A stretch of DNA of 64,000 nucleotides from Halobellus salinus (GTDB taxonomy: Archaea > Halobacteriota > Halobacteria > Halobacteriales > Haloferacaceae). The translations under genes were made by a program, and so were the position numbers. The stretch is taken from assembly GCF_014646875.1 (NCBI RefSeq), contig NZ_BMOC01000016.1, positions 1 through 64,000 on the forward strand, written 5' to 3'. Below, one piece after another: positions 8,628 through 16,717 of this stretch; the stretch's first letter is position 1; each line of letters starts with the position of its first letter. The notes beneath the pieces were generated by a model. That model ran no database searches. It saw only the letters and a program-made list of their open reading frames with translations, and was not told the DNA's origin.

Positions 8628-9686
8628 ATGGACTCGTATGAGGTCGCGGTGATTCCGGGCGACGGGATCGGGGTGGAAGTCGTCGACGCGGGGCTCTCAG
8701 TTGTCGAGCGCGCCGCCGCCGACGCGGGGTTCGAGGTCGAAACGACGCGGTTCGACTGGGGGACAGAACACTACCTCGACCGCGGGGAGATGATGCCCGA
8801 CGATGGGCTTGACCGGTTGCGCGGGTTCGACAACATCTTCCTCGGCGCCGTCGGCCACCCCGAGGTCCCCGACCACGTCACCCTCCACGGCCTGTTGCTC
8901 CCGATCCGGAAGGGGTTCGACCAGTACGTCTGCAAGCGCCCGAACGTCCTCTTCGAGGGGATCGACAGCCCGCTCCGGGGGTACGGCCCCGGCGACATCG
9001 ACTTCGTCGTCTACCGGGAGAACACCGAGGGCGAGTACGCCAGCGTTGGCGGGCGGGAGCACCGCGGGTTCGACCACGAGACCGCGGTCCAGTCGGCGCT
9101 TTTCACCCGGCGTGGCACCGAGCGGATCGTCCGCGCGGCGTTCCGGGCCGCCGCGGAGCGGGAAGGCCACCTCACCTCGATCACGAAGTCGAACGCCCAG
9201 GCGCACAGCATGGTGTTCTGGGACGACATCGTCGCGGAGGTGAGCACGGAGTTCCCGTCGGTCGACGTCGAGCGGTTGCTTGTCGACGCCGCGGCGATGG
9301 ATCTGATCCGCCGCCCACACGAGTTCGATGTGGTGGTCGCCTCGAACCTCTTCGGCGACATCCTCACCGATATCGGGGCACAGATCACCGGGAGTATGGG
9401 ACTGGCACCCTCGGGGAACGTCCACCCCGGCGACGCGAACCCCTCGATGTTCGAGCCGGTCCACGGCAGCGCGCCCGATATCGTCGGCGACGGCGTCGCG
9501 AACCCGCTTGCGACGGTGCTGTCGTGGTCGATGCTGCTCGATGACCTCGGCGAGACCGCCGCCGGCGACGCGCTGTGGAGCGCGGTCGTCGACCAACTCG
9601 CCGAGGAGTCGGCCCCGCGGACCCCAGACATCGGCGGGACCGCCGGCACCGAGGACGTCGTTGCTGACCTCCGGTCCCGGCTGTAG
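8628..9686 (+). CDS. Tartrate/D-malate dehydrogenase-type decarboxylating dehydrogenase
   Basis: A 352-aa protein of the isocitrate/isopropylmalate dehydrogenase superfamily. I chose the ATG at 8628 since MDSYEVAVIPGDGIGVEVVD is the family N-terminus; the upstream in-frame sequence lies in the divergent promoter region. Blocks seen: FLGAVGHPEVPDHVTLHGLL and PIRKGFDQYVCKRP, DFVVYRENTEGEY, KSNAQAHS with MVFWDD, VVASNLFGDILTDIGAQITG and EPVHGSAPDI (adenosine-binding loop). VPDHVTLHGLLLPIR resembles the tartrate/D-malate (TtuC/DmlA) branch more than LeuB. LeuB activity cannot be excluded, as no leu genes are adjacent to decide. Confidence 0.8.
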   Translation: MDSYEVAVIPGDGIGVEVVDAGLSVVERAAADAGFEVETTRFDWGTEHYLDRGEMMPDDGLDRLRGFDNIFLGAVGHPEVPDHVTLHGLLLPIRKGFDQYVCKRPNVLFEGIDSPLRGYGPGDIDFVVYRENTEGEYASVGGREHRGFDHETAVQSALFTRRGTERIVRAAFRAAAEREGHLTSITKSNAQAHSMVFWDDIVAEVSTEFPSVDVERLLVDAAAMDLIRRPHEFDVVVASNLFGDILTDIGAQITGSMGLAPSGNVHPGDANPSMFEPVHGSAPDIVGDGVANPLATVLSWSMLLDDLGETAAGDALWSAVVDQLAEESAPRTPDIGGTAGTEDVVADLRSRL

Positions 9687-9688
9687 GT

Positions 9689-9806
9689 CGTCGCCGACCG
9701 ATAGGGGCCGGCACTCAGTCCCGCCGCTCGGGGTCCTCCGCGGTGGCCGTCGCCGACCGATAGGGGCCGGCACTCAGTCCCGCCGCTCGGGGTCCTCCGC
9801 GGTGGC
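9689..9806. repeat. 59-bp perfect tandem duplication
   Basis: Two head-to-tail copies of 59 bp (9689-9747 and 9748-9806) lie between the dehydrogenase stop and the CDF transporter gene. The second copy contains the last codons and the stop of the minus-strand CDF gene (9774-9776). The first copy is therefore a duplicated 3' end lying just past the stop. The identity implies a recent slip or recombination event. Confidence 0.9.
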
Positions 9807-10787
9807 CGCCTCCGACCGGACGTCTTCGCCGGCACCCCGCTTTGGCGGAGCGTGTCCCTCCCCAGCGACCGCGGTCCCCACCAACCGGTCGGCGTTGTCG
9901 TCGGGCTTCCACTCGCCGAGTTCTTTCGGGTCCACATGGACGAACACGTCGTCGACCTCCGGGACCGCGCGGACCGACTCGACCACCTCGGATTCGATGC
10001 TGTGGGCCTCGAACAACGACATGTGCCCCTCAACCTCGATGTGGAGGCTCACGTCCACTTCGGGGCCGACGTAGTGGGCCACCACGTCGTGTGCGCCGCG
10101 GACCCGCGGGTGTTCTAACGCGCGCTCGAGAATCTCCCGGCGGAGGTCCTCCGGCGGCGCGGCGCCGACCAGGTAGCTGACGTTGTCGCGGACGATCTCG
10201 AACCCGGTGTAGAAGATCCCCACCGACACGACCCCGGCGGCGATGGGATCAAGCACCGGCACGCCGAACGATGCCCCCAACACCCCCACGAGCGCCGCCG
10301 TCGCGGTCAGGATGTCGTTGCGGTTGTCGAGCGCCGCAGCGACGACCGCCGGAGAGTGCCGCTTCCGTCCGACCGCCAGACAGTACCGGTAGAGTCCGAA
10401 CTTCACCCCCGCGGAAGCGACTAACACGGCGACACCCGCGGCACCTGCCTCGACGCCGTAGGTTCCGTTCGCCACCGACGTCACCGCGTTCCAAAGCACC
10501 ACCCCGCCCGCCACGAAGATCCCGAGCGCGACGAACAGCGACACGAACGGCTCGATCCGCTCGTGGCCGTGGGGGTGCTCGAAGTCCGGGGGTCGGGTGG
10601 TGAGATACAGTCCCGCGAGCACGATCAGGCTGTAGGCGGTGTCGGCGAGGCTGTTGACCGCCTCCGACCCGACCGCGAGGCTGCCGGTGACCCACCAGAC
10701 GCCCCCTTTGGCGGCCACGAGACCGAGGTTGGCGGCGAGCACGACCACACCCACGCGGCGGACGGCGCGTCGCCGGTCGTCGCTCAT
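9774..10787 (-). CDS. Cation diffusion facilitator (CDF) metal transporter
   Basis: A 337-aa inner-membrane metal/proton antiporter. The start at 10787 (MSDDRRRAVRRVGVVVLAAN) is preferred over an ATG 9 nt upstream. Six hydrophobic segments are visible in the first 210 residues. The metal site is seen as SLADTAYS in helix 2 and NRNDILTA in helix 5; the loop after helix 2 is DFEHPHGHERIEP, diagnostic of the family. Residues 215-300 form the C-terminal cytoplasmic domain with His/Asp-rich HVDPKELGEW, followed by a charged tail. The likely substrate is Zn, Mn or Fe. Its 3' end is inside a tandem duplication. Confidence 0.92.
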   Translation of the reverse strand: MSDDRRRAVRRVGVVVLAANLGLVAAKGGVWWVTGSLAVGSEAVNSLADTAYSLIVLAGLYLTTRPPDFEHPHGHERIEPFVSLFVALGIFVAGGVVLWNAVTSVANGTYGVEAGAAGVAVLVASAGVKFGLYRYCLAVGRKRHSPAVVAAALDNRNDILTATAALVGVLGASFGVPVLDPIAAGVVSVGIFYTGFEIVRDNVSYLVGAAPPEDLRREILERALEHPRVRGAHDVVAHYVGPEVDVSLHIEVEGHMSLFEAHSIESEVVESVRAVPEVDDVFVHVDPKELGEWKPDDNADRLVGTAVAGEGHAPPKRGAGEDVRSEAATAEDPERRD

Positions 10788-10796
10788 TGGTCGCAC

Positions 10797-11223
10797 CTAC
10801 CCGTTCGACGGCTAAGGTGCTTCGGTCTGCCCGAGAGGTGCTGGTTAGTTGGGGACGGAACCGCCGAGAACGGTGGCAGAAAACCTCGGAACCGCCCGCG
10901 GTCTCGGTTTCGGCGGCGCTTCCCGCCGACTGCCAGCGTGACTGGAGCCCCCTCCCAGGCTGCGACTCGGCGTCATTCGAGAGACGGGTTGCGTCGTTCG
11001 TGGCCACGAGAGAGCTTCGCCCGTTCGAACGACTCGAGGCGGCGCTGCCACTGGGAGCACGGAGCGCTCCCGAGCTCACGGCGCCGCCATCGTGAACGCA
11101 TCACTGCTCGCGTCGCGGTCGTCACCAGAACGCGCCGGGTTCTGGGTGGCTCTCCGGCCGGTGCGGAGCGAAGCGATCGGCGTCGCTGCGATTCAAACGA
11201 ACTGAGCTTCGGGTGCAGGCCCC
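10797..11223. repeat. Hairpin-array repeat, copy B (degenerate, non-coding)
   Basis: This gene-free stretch shares ordered blocks with 1744-2164: a GGAACCGCCCGCGGTCTCGG block like 1797-1820, the GGGAGC...GCTCCC hairpin followed by CGAGCTCACGGCG (11053-11083), CGTGAACGC (11091-11099), and CACCAGAACGC with GGTTCTGG forming a hairpin (about 11120-11147). Sequences between the blocks differ, but the pairing potential is kept. I find no convincing gene here. Confidence 0.5.
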
Positions 11224-11287
11224 TGTTCACAGCACGGCGTTGTTCACAACACGATTGTTCACAGCACGGCGTTGTTCACAACACGAT
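11224..11287. repeat. Two perfect 32-bp repeats with four TGTTCACA boxes
   Basis: The 32-bp units 11224-11255 and 11256-11287 are identical. Each holds two TGTTCACA boxes, so four boxes occur with starts at 11224, 11241, 11256 and 11273 (spacing 17, 15, 17). The second unit covers the stop codon (11276-11278) of the minus-strand membrane protein gene and the last three codons. The pattern looks like an iteron or operator array but sits at a gene 3' end. Confidence 0.85.
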
Positions 11288-12181
11288 ATTTTTAACGTAC
11301 GTGTGTGCGTACGCACTTGCCCACGCGACCGAGAGCAACTCTCCAACGCTCGCTGAGGCCACACTCAGGACGGGAGATACCAGAGCCGATCCCGTGCCGA
11401 ACTCGAGGAAGGCCGTTGGCAGATGGGTGCTGATTGCACTCCCGATTACGATCACGATGATGAGCGCGAACCGTCCGCGGTAGTTCGTCGTGAGGCGCCA
11501 ACTGACCTCCAGTGCTTCGATCGGACCATACTGACCGATGACACAGGCTTCCGGTGCGAACCAGAACTTGAACAGGAGAAACAAAGACGGTACGGCGACG
11601 ACAAGCACACCGACTGCCGCAGTAAGCGGGAACCCAACCACCCCCACTGGACTACCCAGAGTCAATCCGAGCAAAAGCAAGAGTGGCAGAGAGACAAGAG
11701 ACGGGATCACCAGCACGGAGAACGCGACGAGCAGGACGACGCCGATTAACGCCGGCGTTCGGGCGAGGCTTCGGTACAGCCCCTCGCGCACCGTGACCGG
11801 CTCACCGGTCAGTTCTCCGGCCACAACTGTTCCCGCGTACGCGCGAATCGATACAACAAGTGCGAACGCGGCCACGCCTTCGACGACACCCACCGCGGGC
11901 GTCGGGAAGGCGGCGGTGAGACCCGTTTCGAGAAGCCGGTTACCGAGGATGATCACGCCAGCGAAGGCGACAATCGATGGGTGGGACCGACACGGGCGGA
12001 CGGACCAGACAAGCGCGTCAAGAACGGTCCGGTTAGTGGTGGTCGTGTCGATGTTCCGGCATTCGAGACACCCACACCCGTCGGTGTCGTCTCGGGCTCT
12101 GATCGTCGGACCCACGTCACACGTGAGTGGGCCGTCAACGGTCGAACTACTTCGGGTCGCTGAACCGGTGCGTTTGCTCAT
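11276..12181 (-). CDS. Polytopic membrane protein, haloarchaeal, function unknown
   Basis: A 301-aa protein. Residues 1-65 are hydrophilic with three cysteines (CGCLEC near 36-41). They are followed by about six hydrophobic segments (for example LIGVVLLVAFSVLVIPSLVS, VGVLVVAVPSLFLLFKFWFA). The block FAPEACVIGQYGPIEALEVS with SWRLTTNYRG matches the segment VLEKQTHTDCFRRSIGLVRS of the protein at 12716-13534 in placement and character, so the two are probably paralogues of a glycerophosphodiesterase-membrane-domain-like family (DUF7847-type). The start overlaps the wHTH gene stop by 4 nt, giving one operon. The function is unknown. Confidence 0.65.
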   Translation of the reverse strand: MSKRTGSATRSSSTVDGPLTCDVGPTIRARDDTDGCGCLECRNIDTTTTNRTVLDALVWSVRPCRSHPSIVAFAGVIILGNRLLETGLTAAFPTPAVGVVEGVAAFALVVSIRAYAGTVVAGELTGEPVTVREGLYRSLARTPALIGVVLLVAFSVLVIPSLVSLPLLLLLGLTLGSPVGVVGFPLTAAVGVLVVAVPSLFLLFKFWFAPEACVIGQYGPIEALEVSWRLTTNYRGRFALIIVIVIGSAISTHLPTAFLEFGTGSALVSPVLSVASASVGELLSVAWASAYAHTYVKNIVL

Positions 12182-12630
12182 TCGCCGGTGACGATCCGCG
12201 AGATGGATTCGCCGGCGGCAAGCAGAATCGAAGGGGGGCCGAGCAGAGACGCGAAGGATTTGAACGCGCGTTTGAGGCTCGTCCGGTCGTCCTCGGTGCC
12301 GAGAAACAGCAGCGTCGGGTCCTGAGAGACGACAAACACGTTCATTTCACGCCCCTTCTCCGAGTAGCAGGTGTCGGTGACTTCGATGACGCCAGCCGAT
12401 TCGAGGTTCGTCAGGTGGTAGTGGACGTTCTGGATACTCTGGTCGAGTTCCGCGGCGATCCGTGCCGGGGTCGCCGGCGTCTGGTTGAGCAGCCGAAAGA
12501 TCTCGTAGGCGGTCTCGGAGGACAGTGCTTCGAGCACATCCCGTGTTTCGTCGTCGTCGAGGCTCAGGACGTCAGGGTTACAGCTCCGTTCGACAGCGGC
12601 ATCCGTTCGTGTGGGCAGGAGTCGTGACAT
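12178..12630 (-). CDS. ArsR-like winged-helix transcriptional regulator
   Basis: A 150-aa protein with a wHTH domain at about residues 27-100: DDETRDVLEALSSETAYEIF, RLLNQTPATPARIAAELDQS, IQNVHYHLTNLESAGVIEV. The wing is DTCYSEKGREMNVFVVSQ. The C-terminal 45 residues (TLLFLGTEDDRTSLKRAFKS, then FASLLGPPSILLAAGES) are mildly hydrophobic and may aid dimerisation or membrane proximity. It is translationally coupled (4-nt overlap) to the membrane protein downstream and lies 85 nt from a second, related membrane protein, so it probably regulates this locus. The signal is unknown. Confidence 0.8.
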   Translation of the reverse strand: MSRLLPTRTDAAVERSCNPDVLSLDDDETRDVLEALSSETAYEIFRLLNQTPATPARIAAELDQSIQNVHYHLTNLESAGVIEVTDTCYSEKGREMNVFVVSQDPTLLFLGTEDDRTSLKRAFKSFASLLGPPSILLAAGESISRIVTGE

Positions 12631-12715
12631 GTGCGGTGGGTTCGTTGGGTGGGTGTCGGAGGCGCTTCGGGTCAGTGGGCGTTCGAAACCATCGATTGTA
12701 GTTGTTGGTGTGTGG

Positions 12716-13534
12716 CTATGCTGCGTCCGTGGGGAGCGGTGAGTCGTTGATCAATCGCAGGTAGTACGCTGTGTACACCGTATAGAGGTACGCGAAACCG
12801 ACCGCCGACACGACGGTTCCGATCGGGAGCAAGAGCGCGACCGGAATCCCGAGGTCGACCGGGAGTACATCACCAGGCCCGGCGTCGGTCACCGTCAACT
12901 GGACCAGGTATTCGGGGATGCGGAACGCGTTCACTAGGAGGACCCACACGAGCGAGAATCCGACGACGCTTCCGACGTTCGAGCGGACGAGCCCGATGCT
13001 TCGCCGGAAACAGTCAGTATGCGTTTGCTTTTCGAGCACGACCGCGGCGTCATAAAACTGCACGAACATAACGACGACGAGAATCGCCACCAACCAGACG
13101 AGCGCCGCGGCAACGCCTGCGGCGAAGGCGGCCATCTCGTGTATTGCACTGATCGCCCACAGTCCGACACCGAGGACAAGCCCGACAAGTCCGAGTCCGA
13201 TCACGGTTCCGAGAACGATCAGCACGAACACCACGGTCGCGAGGAGGAGTCGAACGTAATGTGCCCGCGCTTCGGTGGCAAAGTGGGAGAGAGACGTGTC
13301 CGTGCCTTCGATCGCAGCGCGGGCCGTTCCCATGAATCCGCCGAGAACGAACGGGAAGACGATCAGCCACGCGACCGAGGCGCCGGCTGACAACACCGGA
13401 GAGTCGATGAACTGATCGACGTACTGCAGTTGGCTTCCAGCCCCAACCAGGAGGCCGGCGACGAGCAGGATCGGGTTCGCTCTGAGGGCAGCGGATCCGT
13501 CTTTGAATGCGGAGACCAGCACCATCGTATCCAC
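12716..13534 (-). CDS. Polytopic membrane protein, related to 11276-12181
   Basis: A 272-aa protein with five to six hydrophobic segments (LLATVVFVLIVLGTVIGLGL, AALVWLVAILVVVMFVQFYD, VGFSLVWVLLVNAFRIPEYL). The cytoplasmic-type segment VVLEKQTHTDCFRRSIGLVR corresponds to the one in the neighbouring membrane protein. It is encoded on the same strand upstream of the wHTH gene with an 85-nt gap, which suggests a regulator sandwiched between two paralogues. No enzymatic motif is visible and I do not assign a function. Confidence 0.65.
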   Translation of the reverse strand: MDTMVLVSAFKDGSAALRANPILLVAGLLVGAGSQLQYVDQFIDSPVLSAGASVAWLIVFPFVLGGFMGTARAAIEGTDTSLSHFATEARAHYVRLLLATVVFVLIVLGTVIGLGLVGLVLGVGLWAISAIHEMAAFAAGVAAALVWLVAILVVVMFVQFYDAAVVLEKQTHTDCFRRSIGLVRSNVGSVVGFSLVWVLLVNAFRIPEYLVQLTVTDAGPGDVLPVDLGIPVALLLPIGTVVSAVGFAYLYTVYTAYYLRLINDSPLPTDAA

Positions 13535-13757
13535 AACGTACCGCTGTTGCGTATTAGGTCGAATGAAGTATCAAAACCATATTTGACCGTTTTCACGGCC
13601 TGTACCTACAGCCTTCGCGGCGCAGGTAGGGTACCGATCGCGACCGACCGCGGGGAGCAAAAGACCGATTGGGCGTCCACCCCGCGGCTGTTTCGTCGCT
13701 GCAACGCCGAGACAAGCGATTATCGGCTGTTTCAGTATCTCAGGCCCATCGGGAAAG

Positions 13758-13841
13758 TGCCACGGACAGGATTTGAACCTGTGGACCCCTACGGGAGAGC
13801 ATCTTGAGTGCTCCGCCTTTTCCGAACTTGGCTACCGTGGC
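13758..13841 (-). tRNA. tRNA-Leu (anticodon CAA)
   Basis: Reading the minus strand, the 7-bp acceptor stem GCCACGG/CCGTGGC is perfect with discriminator A. The D stem is GCC/GGC, and the anticodon stem GAGCA/TGCTC encloses the loop CTCAAGA with anticodon CAA. A long class-II variable arm (TCCCGTAGGGG) and the T arm ACAGG-TTCAAAT-CCTGT follow. The length of 84 nt and the long variable arm fit tRNA-Leu. CCA is not encoded. Confidence 0.95.
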
Positions 13842-14268
13842 GCAGCCAAGCGTTGCCACCGACGAGTCTTGAATCGTGTGGTATTGACCTGTGCTGGTGG
13901 AGCTCCCATAGCGGTGCACGCTCGCGTGTCGGACACGGCGTACGAGCGAGAACGACACTGTTCCGCCGGCGCACGAGGGTACTCGCCGTCGGCGGCGGAG
14001 CCGTGCGTTCGACCTGCGCTGGATCCGGCACGAACGGGGTCTTGGCCGCCGGGACAACGGTCGCCAAGGGGGCGTTGTCGGGAGCGATCCTCGGGTCCGT
14101 GAGCGTCCCCGCTGCCTCCGCGAGGGTCGACTCCGACAGACACGCGGCTGTTAGGTGGGATGGGTGGAAACTGACGAGTACGTCCCGACTCCGCCTCGGA
14201 GGCCGTCGCCCTCCGGCCCGCGGTCTGCGCCGCGCTGAGACGACGGGTACGGCCGGACGGATCGGTGG
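13842..14268. other. Gene-free interval upstream of tRNA-Leu
   Basis: No convincing gene is seen. A plus-strand frame of 204 codons (13808-14422) and a minus-strand frame of 92 codons cross the tRNA and the end of the phosphoglycerate mutase gene and have no recognisable family. The interval should contain the tRNA-Leu promoter (minus strand) next to 13841, but I could not identify a clear TATA box. Confidence 0.5.
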
Positions 14269-15798
14269 CTACTCGCCGATGCCGCGCTCCACCAGGGACT
14301 CGCCGGTCATCGCCGCCGGCGCCTCGACCCCCAGCAGCGCCAGCATCGTCGGCGCGATGTCGCAGAGCGATCCGTTCTCGCGGACCTGTTTCCCGCCGGC
14401 GTCGCCGTCGGGCGTTAGGTAGACGAACGGCACCGGGTTCGTGGTGTGGGCGGTGTGTGGCTGCTTGGCCGTCCCCATATCGTCGGCGTTGCCGTGATCC
14501 GCCGTGAGGAGGACGTGGCCGCCCGCTCCCCGGACCGTCGGCACCAGCCGGCTCAGCTCCCGGTCGACGGTCTCGACTGCGGTCACGGCCGCCTCGAAGT
14601 CGCCGGTGTGGCCGACCATATCCGGGTTCGCGTAGTTGAGCACCATCGCGTCGGGGTCGTTCGATTCGATGAGATCGACCGCGGCGTCGGTCACACCGGG
14701 CGCGCTCATCTCCGGCTGGTGGTCGTACGTCGGCACGTCCGGGCTCTCAACGATCCGGCGGATCTCCCCCTCGAACGCGACCTCGCGGCCGCCGTTGAGA
14801 AAGTATGTGACGTGCGGGTACTTCTCGGATTCGGCGATCCGGAGCTGGGTCATGTCGGCCGTGGCCAGGGCGTCACCGAGTGTCTGTGTGGGCTCCGCCG
14901 GCGGGAACGCAACCGGGAGGTCGAACGTTTCGTCGTACTCGGTCATCGTCACGACCATCGCCTCCGGGGGATCAGTATCGAACGGCCACTCGGGGTTGAT
15001 GTCGGCGAGGAGTCGAACCAACTGGCGGGCGCGGTCCGGCCTGAAATTGAACACGACCACCACATCGCCGTCGTCGAGCCCCGGCCGATCCCGGATCAGC
15101 GTCGGCTCGACGAACTCGTCGGTGTCGCCGCGGTCGTAGGAGTCCCGGACCGCCTCGACCGCCGTATCGGCCTTGTGGGCTGCGTCGCGGTCGACGATCG
15201 CGTCGTACGCGCGCTCGGTCCGCGCCCAGTTCTCGTCCCGATCCATGGCGTAGTAGCGGCCGGAGACGGTCGCGACCCCGCCGGTCCCGCAGTCGTCGAC
15301 GACGTCCCGAAGCCGAGTGAGGTACGCCTCCCCGCCGTGGGGGTCGGTGTCGCGGCCGTCAGTGAACACGTGGGTGACGGCGTCGATATCGCGATCGGCG
15401 GCGGCCTGGATCAGCGCGTGGAGGTGGCCCTGTTCGGAGTGGACGCCGCCGTCGCTGAGCAGCCCCATACAGTGGAGCCGTCCGCCGGTGTCGGCGGCGC
15501 GGTCGAGGCTCCCCCGGATCGTGGGGTTCGACCGGAACTCACCCGCCGCGATGGCGTCTTCGATCCGGGTGTACGCCTGCGTGACCACGCGCCCGGCCCC
15601 GATGGTGAGGTGACCGACCTCGCTGTTGCCCATCTGGCCCTCCGGGAGGCCGACGCGCCGGCCGGACACCTCAAGGCTCCCGGACGCCCCGGCGTCGGCG
15701 AACCGCTCGAAGGTCGGCGTCGACGCCGCTTTCACCGCGTCCCGCCGGTTGTGGTCGCCGATACCCCACCCGTCAAGCACGACGAGCCCTACGTTCAT
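14269..15798 (-). CDS. gpmI: 2,3-bisphosphoglycerate-independent phosphoglycerate mutase
   Basis: A 509-aa cytosolic enzyme that interconverts 3- and 2-phosphoglycerate in glycolysis/gluconeogenesis. I chose the ATG at 15798 because MNVGLVVLDGWGIG with the metal-binding Asp is the family N-terminus; upstream in-frame residues are non-family. The catalytic serine is in MGNSEVGHLTIGAGR (about residue 62). The phosphotransferase insert includes HVFTDGRDTDPHGG and VFNFRPDRARQL. The second metal cluster is NYANPDMVGHTG and LLTADHGNADDM. Length and motifs match the bacterial-type iPGM; it is not the ApgM type. Confidence 0.95.
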   Translation of the reverse strand: MNVGLVVLDGWGIGDHNRRDAVKAASTPTFERFADAGASGSLEVSGRRVGLPEGQMGNSEVGHLTIGAGRVVTQAYTRIEDAIAAGEFRSNPTIRGSLDRAADTGGRLHCMGLLSDGGVHSEQGHLHALIQAAADRDIDAVTHVFTDGRDTDPHGGEAYLTRLRDVVDDCGTGGVATVSGRYYAMDRDENWARTERAYDAIVDRDAAHKADTAVEAVRDSYDRGDTDEFVEPTLIRDRPGLDDGDVVVVFNFRPDRARQLVRLLADINPEWPFDTDPPEAMVVTMTEYDETFDLPVAFPPAEPTQTLGDALATADMTQLRIAESEKYPHVTYFLNGGREVAFEGEIRRIVESPDVPTYDHQPEMSAPGVTDAAVDLIESNDPDAMVLNYANPDMVGHTGDFEAAVTAVETVDRELSRLVPTVRGAGGHVLLTADHGNADDMGTAKQPHTAHTTNPVPFVYLTPDGDAGGKQVRENGSLCDIAPTMLALLGVEAPAAMTGESLVERGIGE

Positions 15799-15952
15799 AC
15801 GCGCCCAACGGCGAGCAGCGAGGAATAGGCTTCGTTTCCGGAGGTGATCGGTTGCGCTCACGGGCCTCCCGGCCCTCCCAGGCCGTTCCCCGTGGTCCCG
15901 TCGCTAACGACACAGTACCGACGCGACACCTTCTTTCGGCTCCCCGGCGTCG

Positions 15953-16633
15953 GTGGAAGCGATGGGCGAGTCACCCGATGGATCCACTCTCCGGGCCCGG
16001 CTGCAACGCCCGTTCCCGGAGCAGTGGGTGCAGTACTACCTCGGCAACCCCGCGAGTCTGGGGTGGGTGCTCGTCGCCGACGCCGCGGCGTTCCTCGTCG
16101 GCGTCAGTTTCTACGTCCACTCCGACCCCTCACTCGGGGACCTCAGCGCCCTCGCGTACCCGCTGTTCGGCGATTCACCGACCGCACTCGCGCTCGCGGC
16201 GCTCTCGGTCGCGACGCTGCTTCCGCACCTTGGGCGCCCGGTCGGTGCGACACCGTCGAACCGGCTGCTCACCGTCGTCCACACACTGGCGTTCGTGTGG
16301 CTCGCGAAGTACGGTGTCTGGACCGCGGTCGCGCTCAACCTCCGGCCAGACCTCTACGTCGGATTCACCCCCGCGTTGCTCTGGGAGTACTGGGGGATCC
16401 TCGTGACACACCTCTTTTTTTTGCTCCAGGCGGCGACGATTCCCTACTACGGCCGCACGTCCCGTGAGGCACTGGTGGCGGCGCTTCTCCTGCTCTTGCT
16501 CAACGACGCTTTCGACTACGGGCTCGGGCTCTACCCGCCGCTGCGCTACGAGGCGGGGCCGCTGCTCGCCGGGATCACCGTGACGCTCTCGTTTCTGGTC
16601 GTTGGGTACGCGAGTTGGGTGTTCGACAGATAG
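15953..16633 (+). CDS. DUF1405 family membrane protein
   Basis: A 226-aa protein with about six hydrophobic segments. Family-like blocks are YYLGNPASLGWVLVADAAAF, VVHTLAFVWLAKYGVWTA, LLWEYWGILVTHLFFLLQA and LLLLNDAFDYGLGLYPPLR, with conserved aromatic and Asp/His residues in the membrane (WEYWG, THLFF, NDAFDYG). The function of DUF1405 is not established. The start could be the GTG at 15953 or the ATG at 15962; neither has a clear ribosome-binding site. It is divergent from gpmI. Confidence 0.75.
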   Translation: MEAMGESPDGSTLRARLQRPFPEQWVQYYLGNPASLGWVLVADAAAFLVGVSFYVHSDPSLGDLSALAYPLFGDSPTALALAALSVATLLPHLGRPVGATPSNRLLTVVHTLAFVWLAKYGVWTAVALNLRPDLYVGFTPALLWEYWGILVTHLFFLLQAATIPYYGRTSREALVAALLLLLLNDAFDYGLGLYPPLRYEAGPLLAGITVTLSFLVVGYASWVFDR

Positions 16634-16686
16634 ACGGCTTGTCTGCGCCGAATGCGACGTTTTTCACTTGGCGTGAAATAAGACAG

Positions 16687-16697
16687 CTTTTTATAGT
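16687..16697 (+). promoter_or_regulatory. Putative TATA box of ArsR-like regulator gene
   Basis: TTTATA at 16690-16695 lies 23-28 nt upstream of the ATG at 16718, the spacing of haloarchaeal leaderless genes. It also argues against the alternative TTG start at 16697, which would fall at the box itself. Confidence 0.5.
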
Positions 16698-16717
16698 TGA
16701 AGGGTTTACCTCCGGTT

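Noticed and set aside
13808-14422. A 204-codon plus-strand gene next to tRNA-Leu
   Set aside because: It overlaps the tRNA and the end of gpmI, has Arg/Ser-rich shadow composition and no family.
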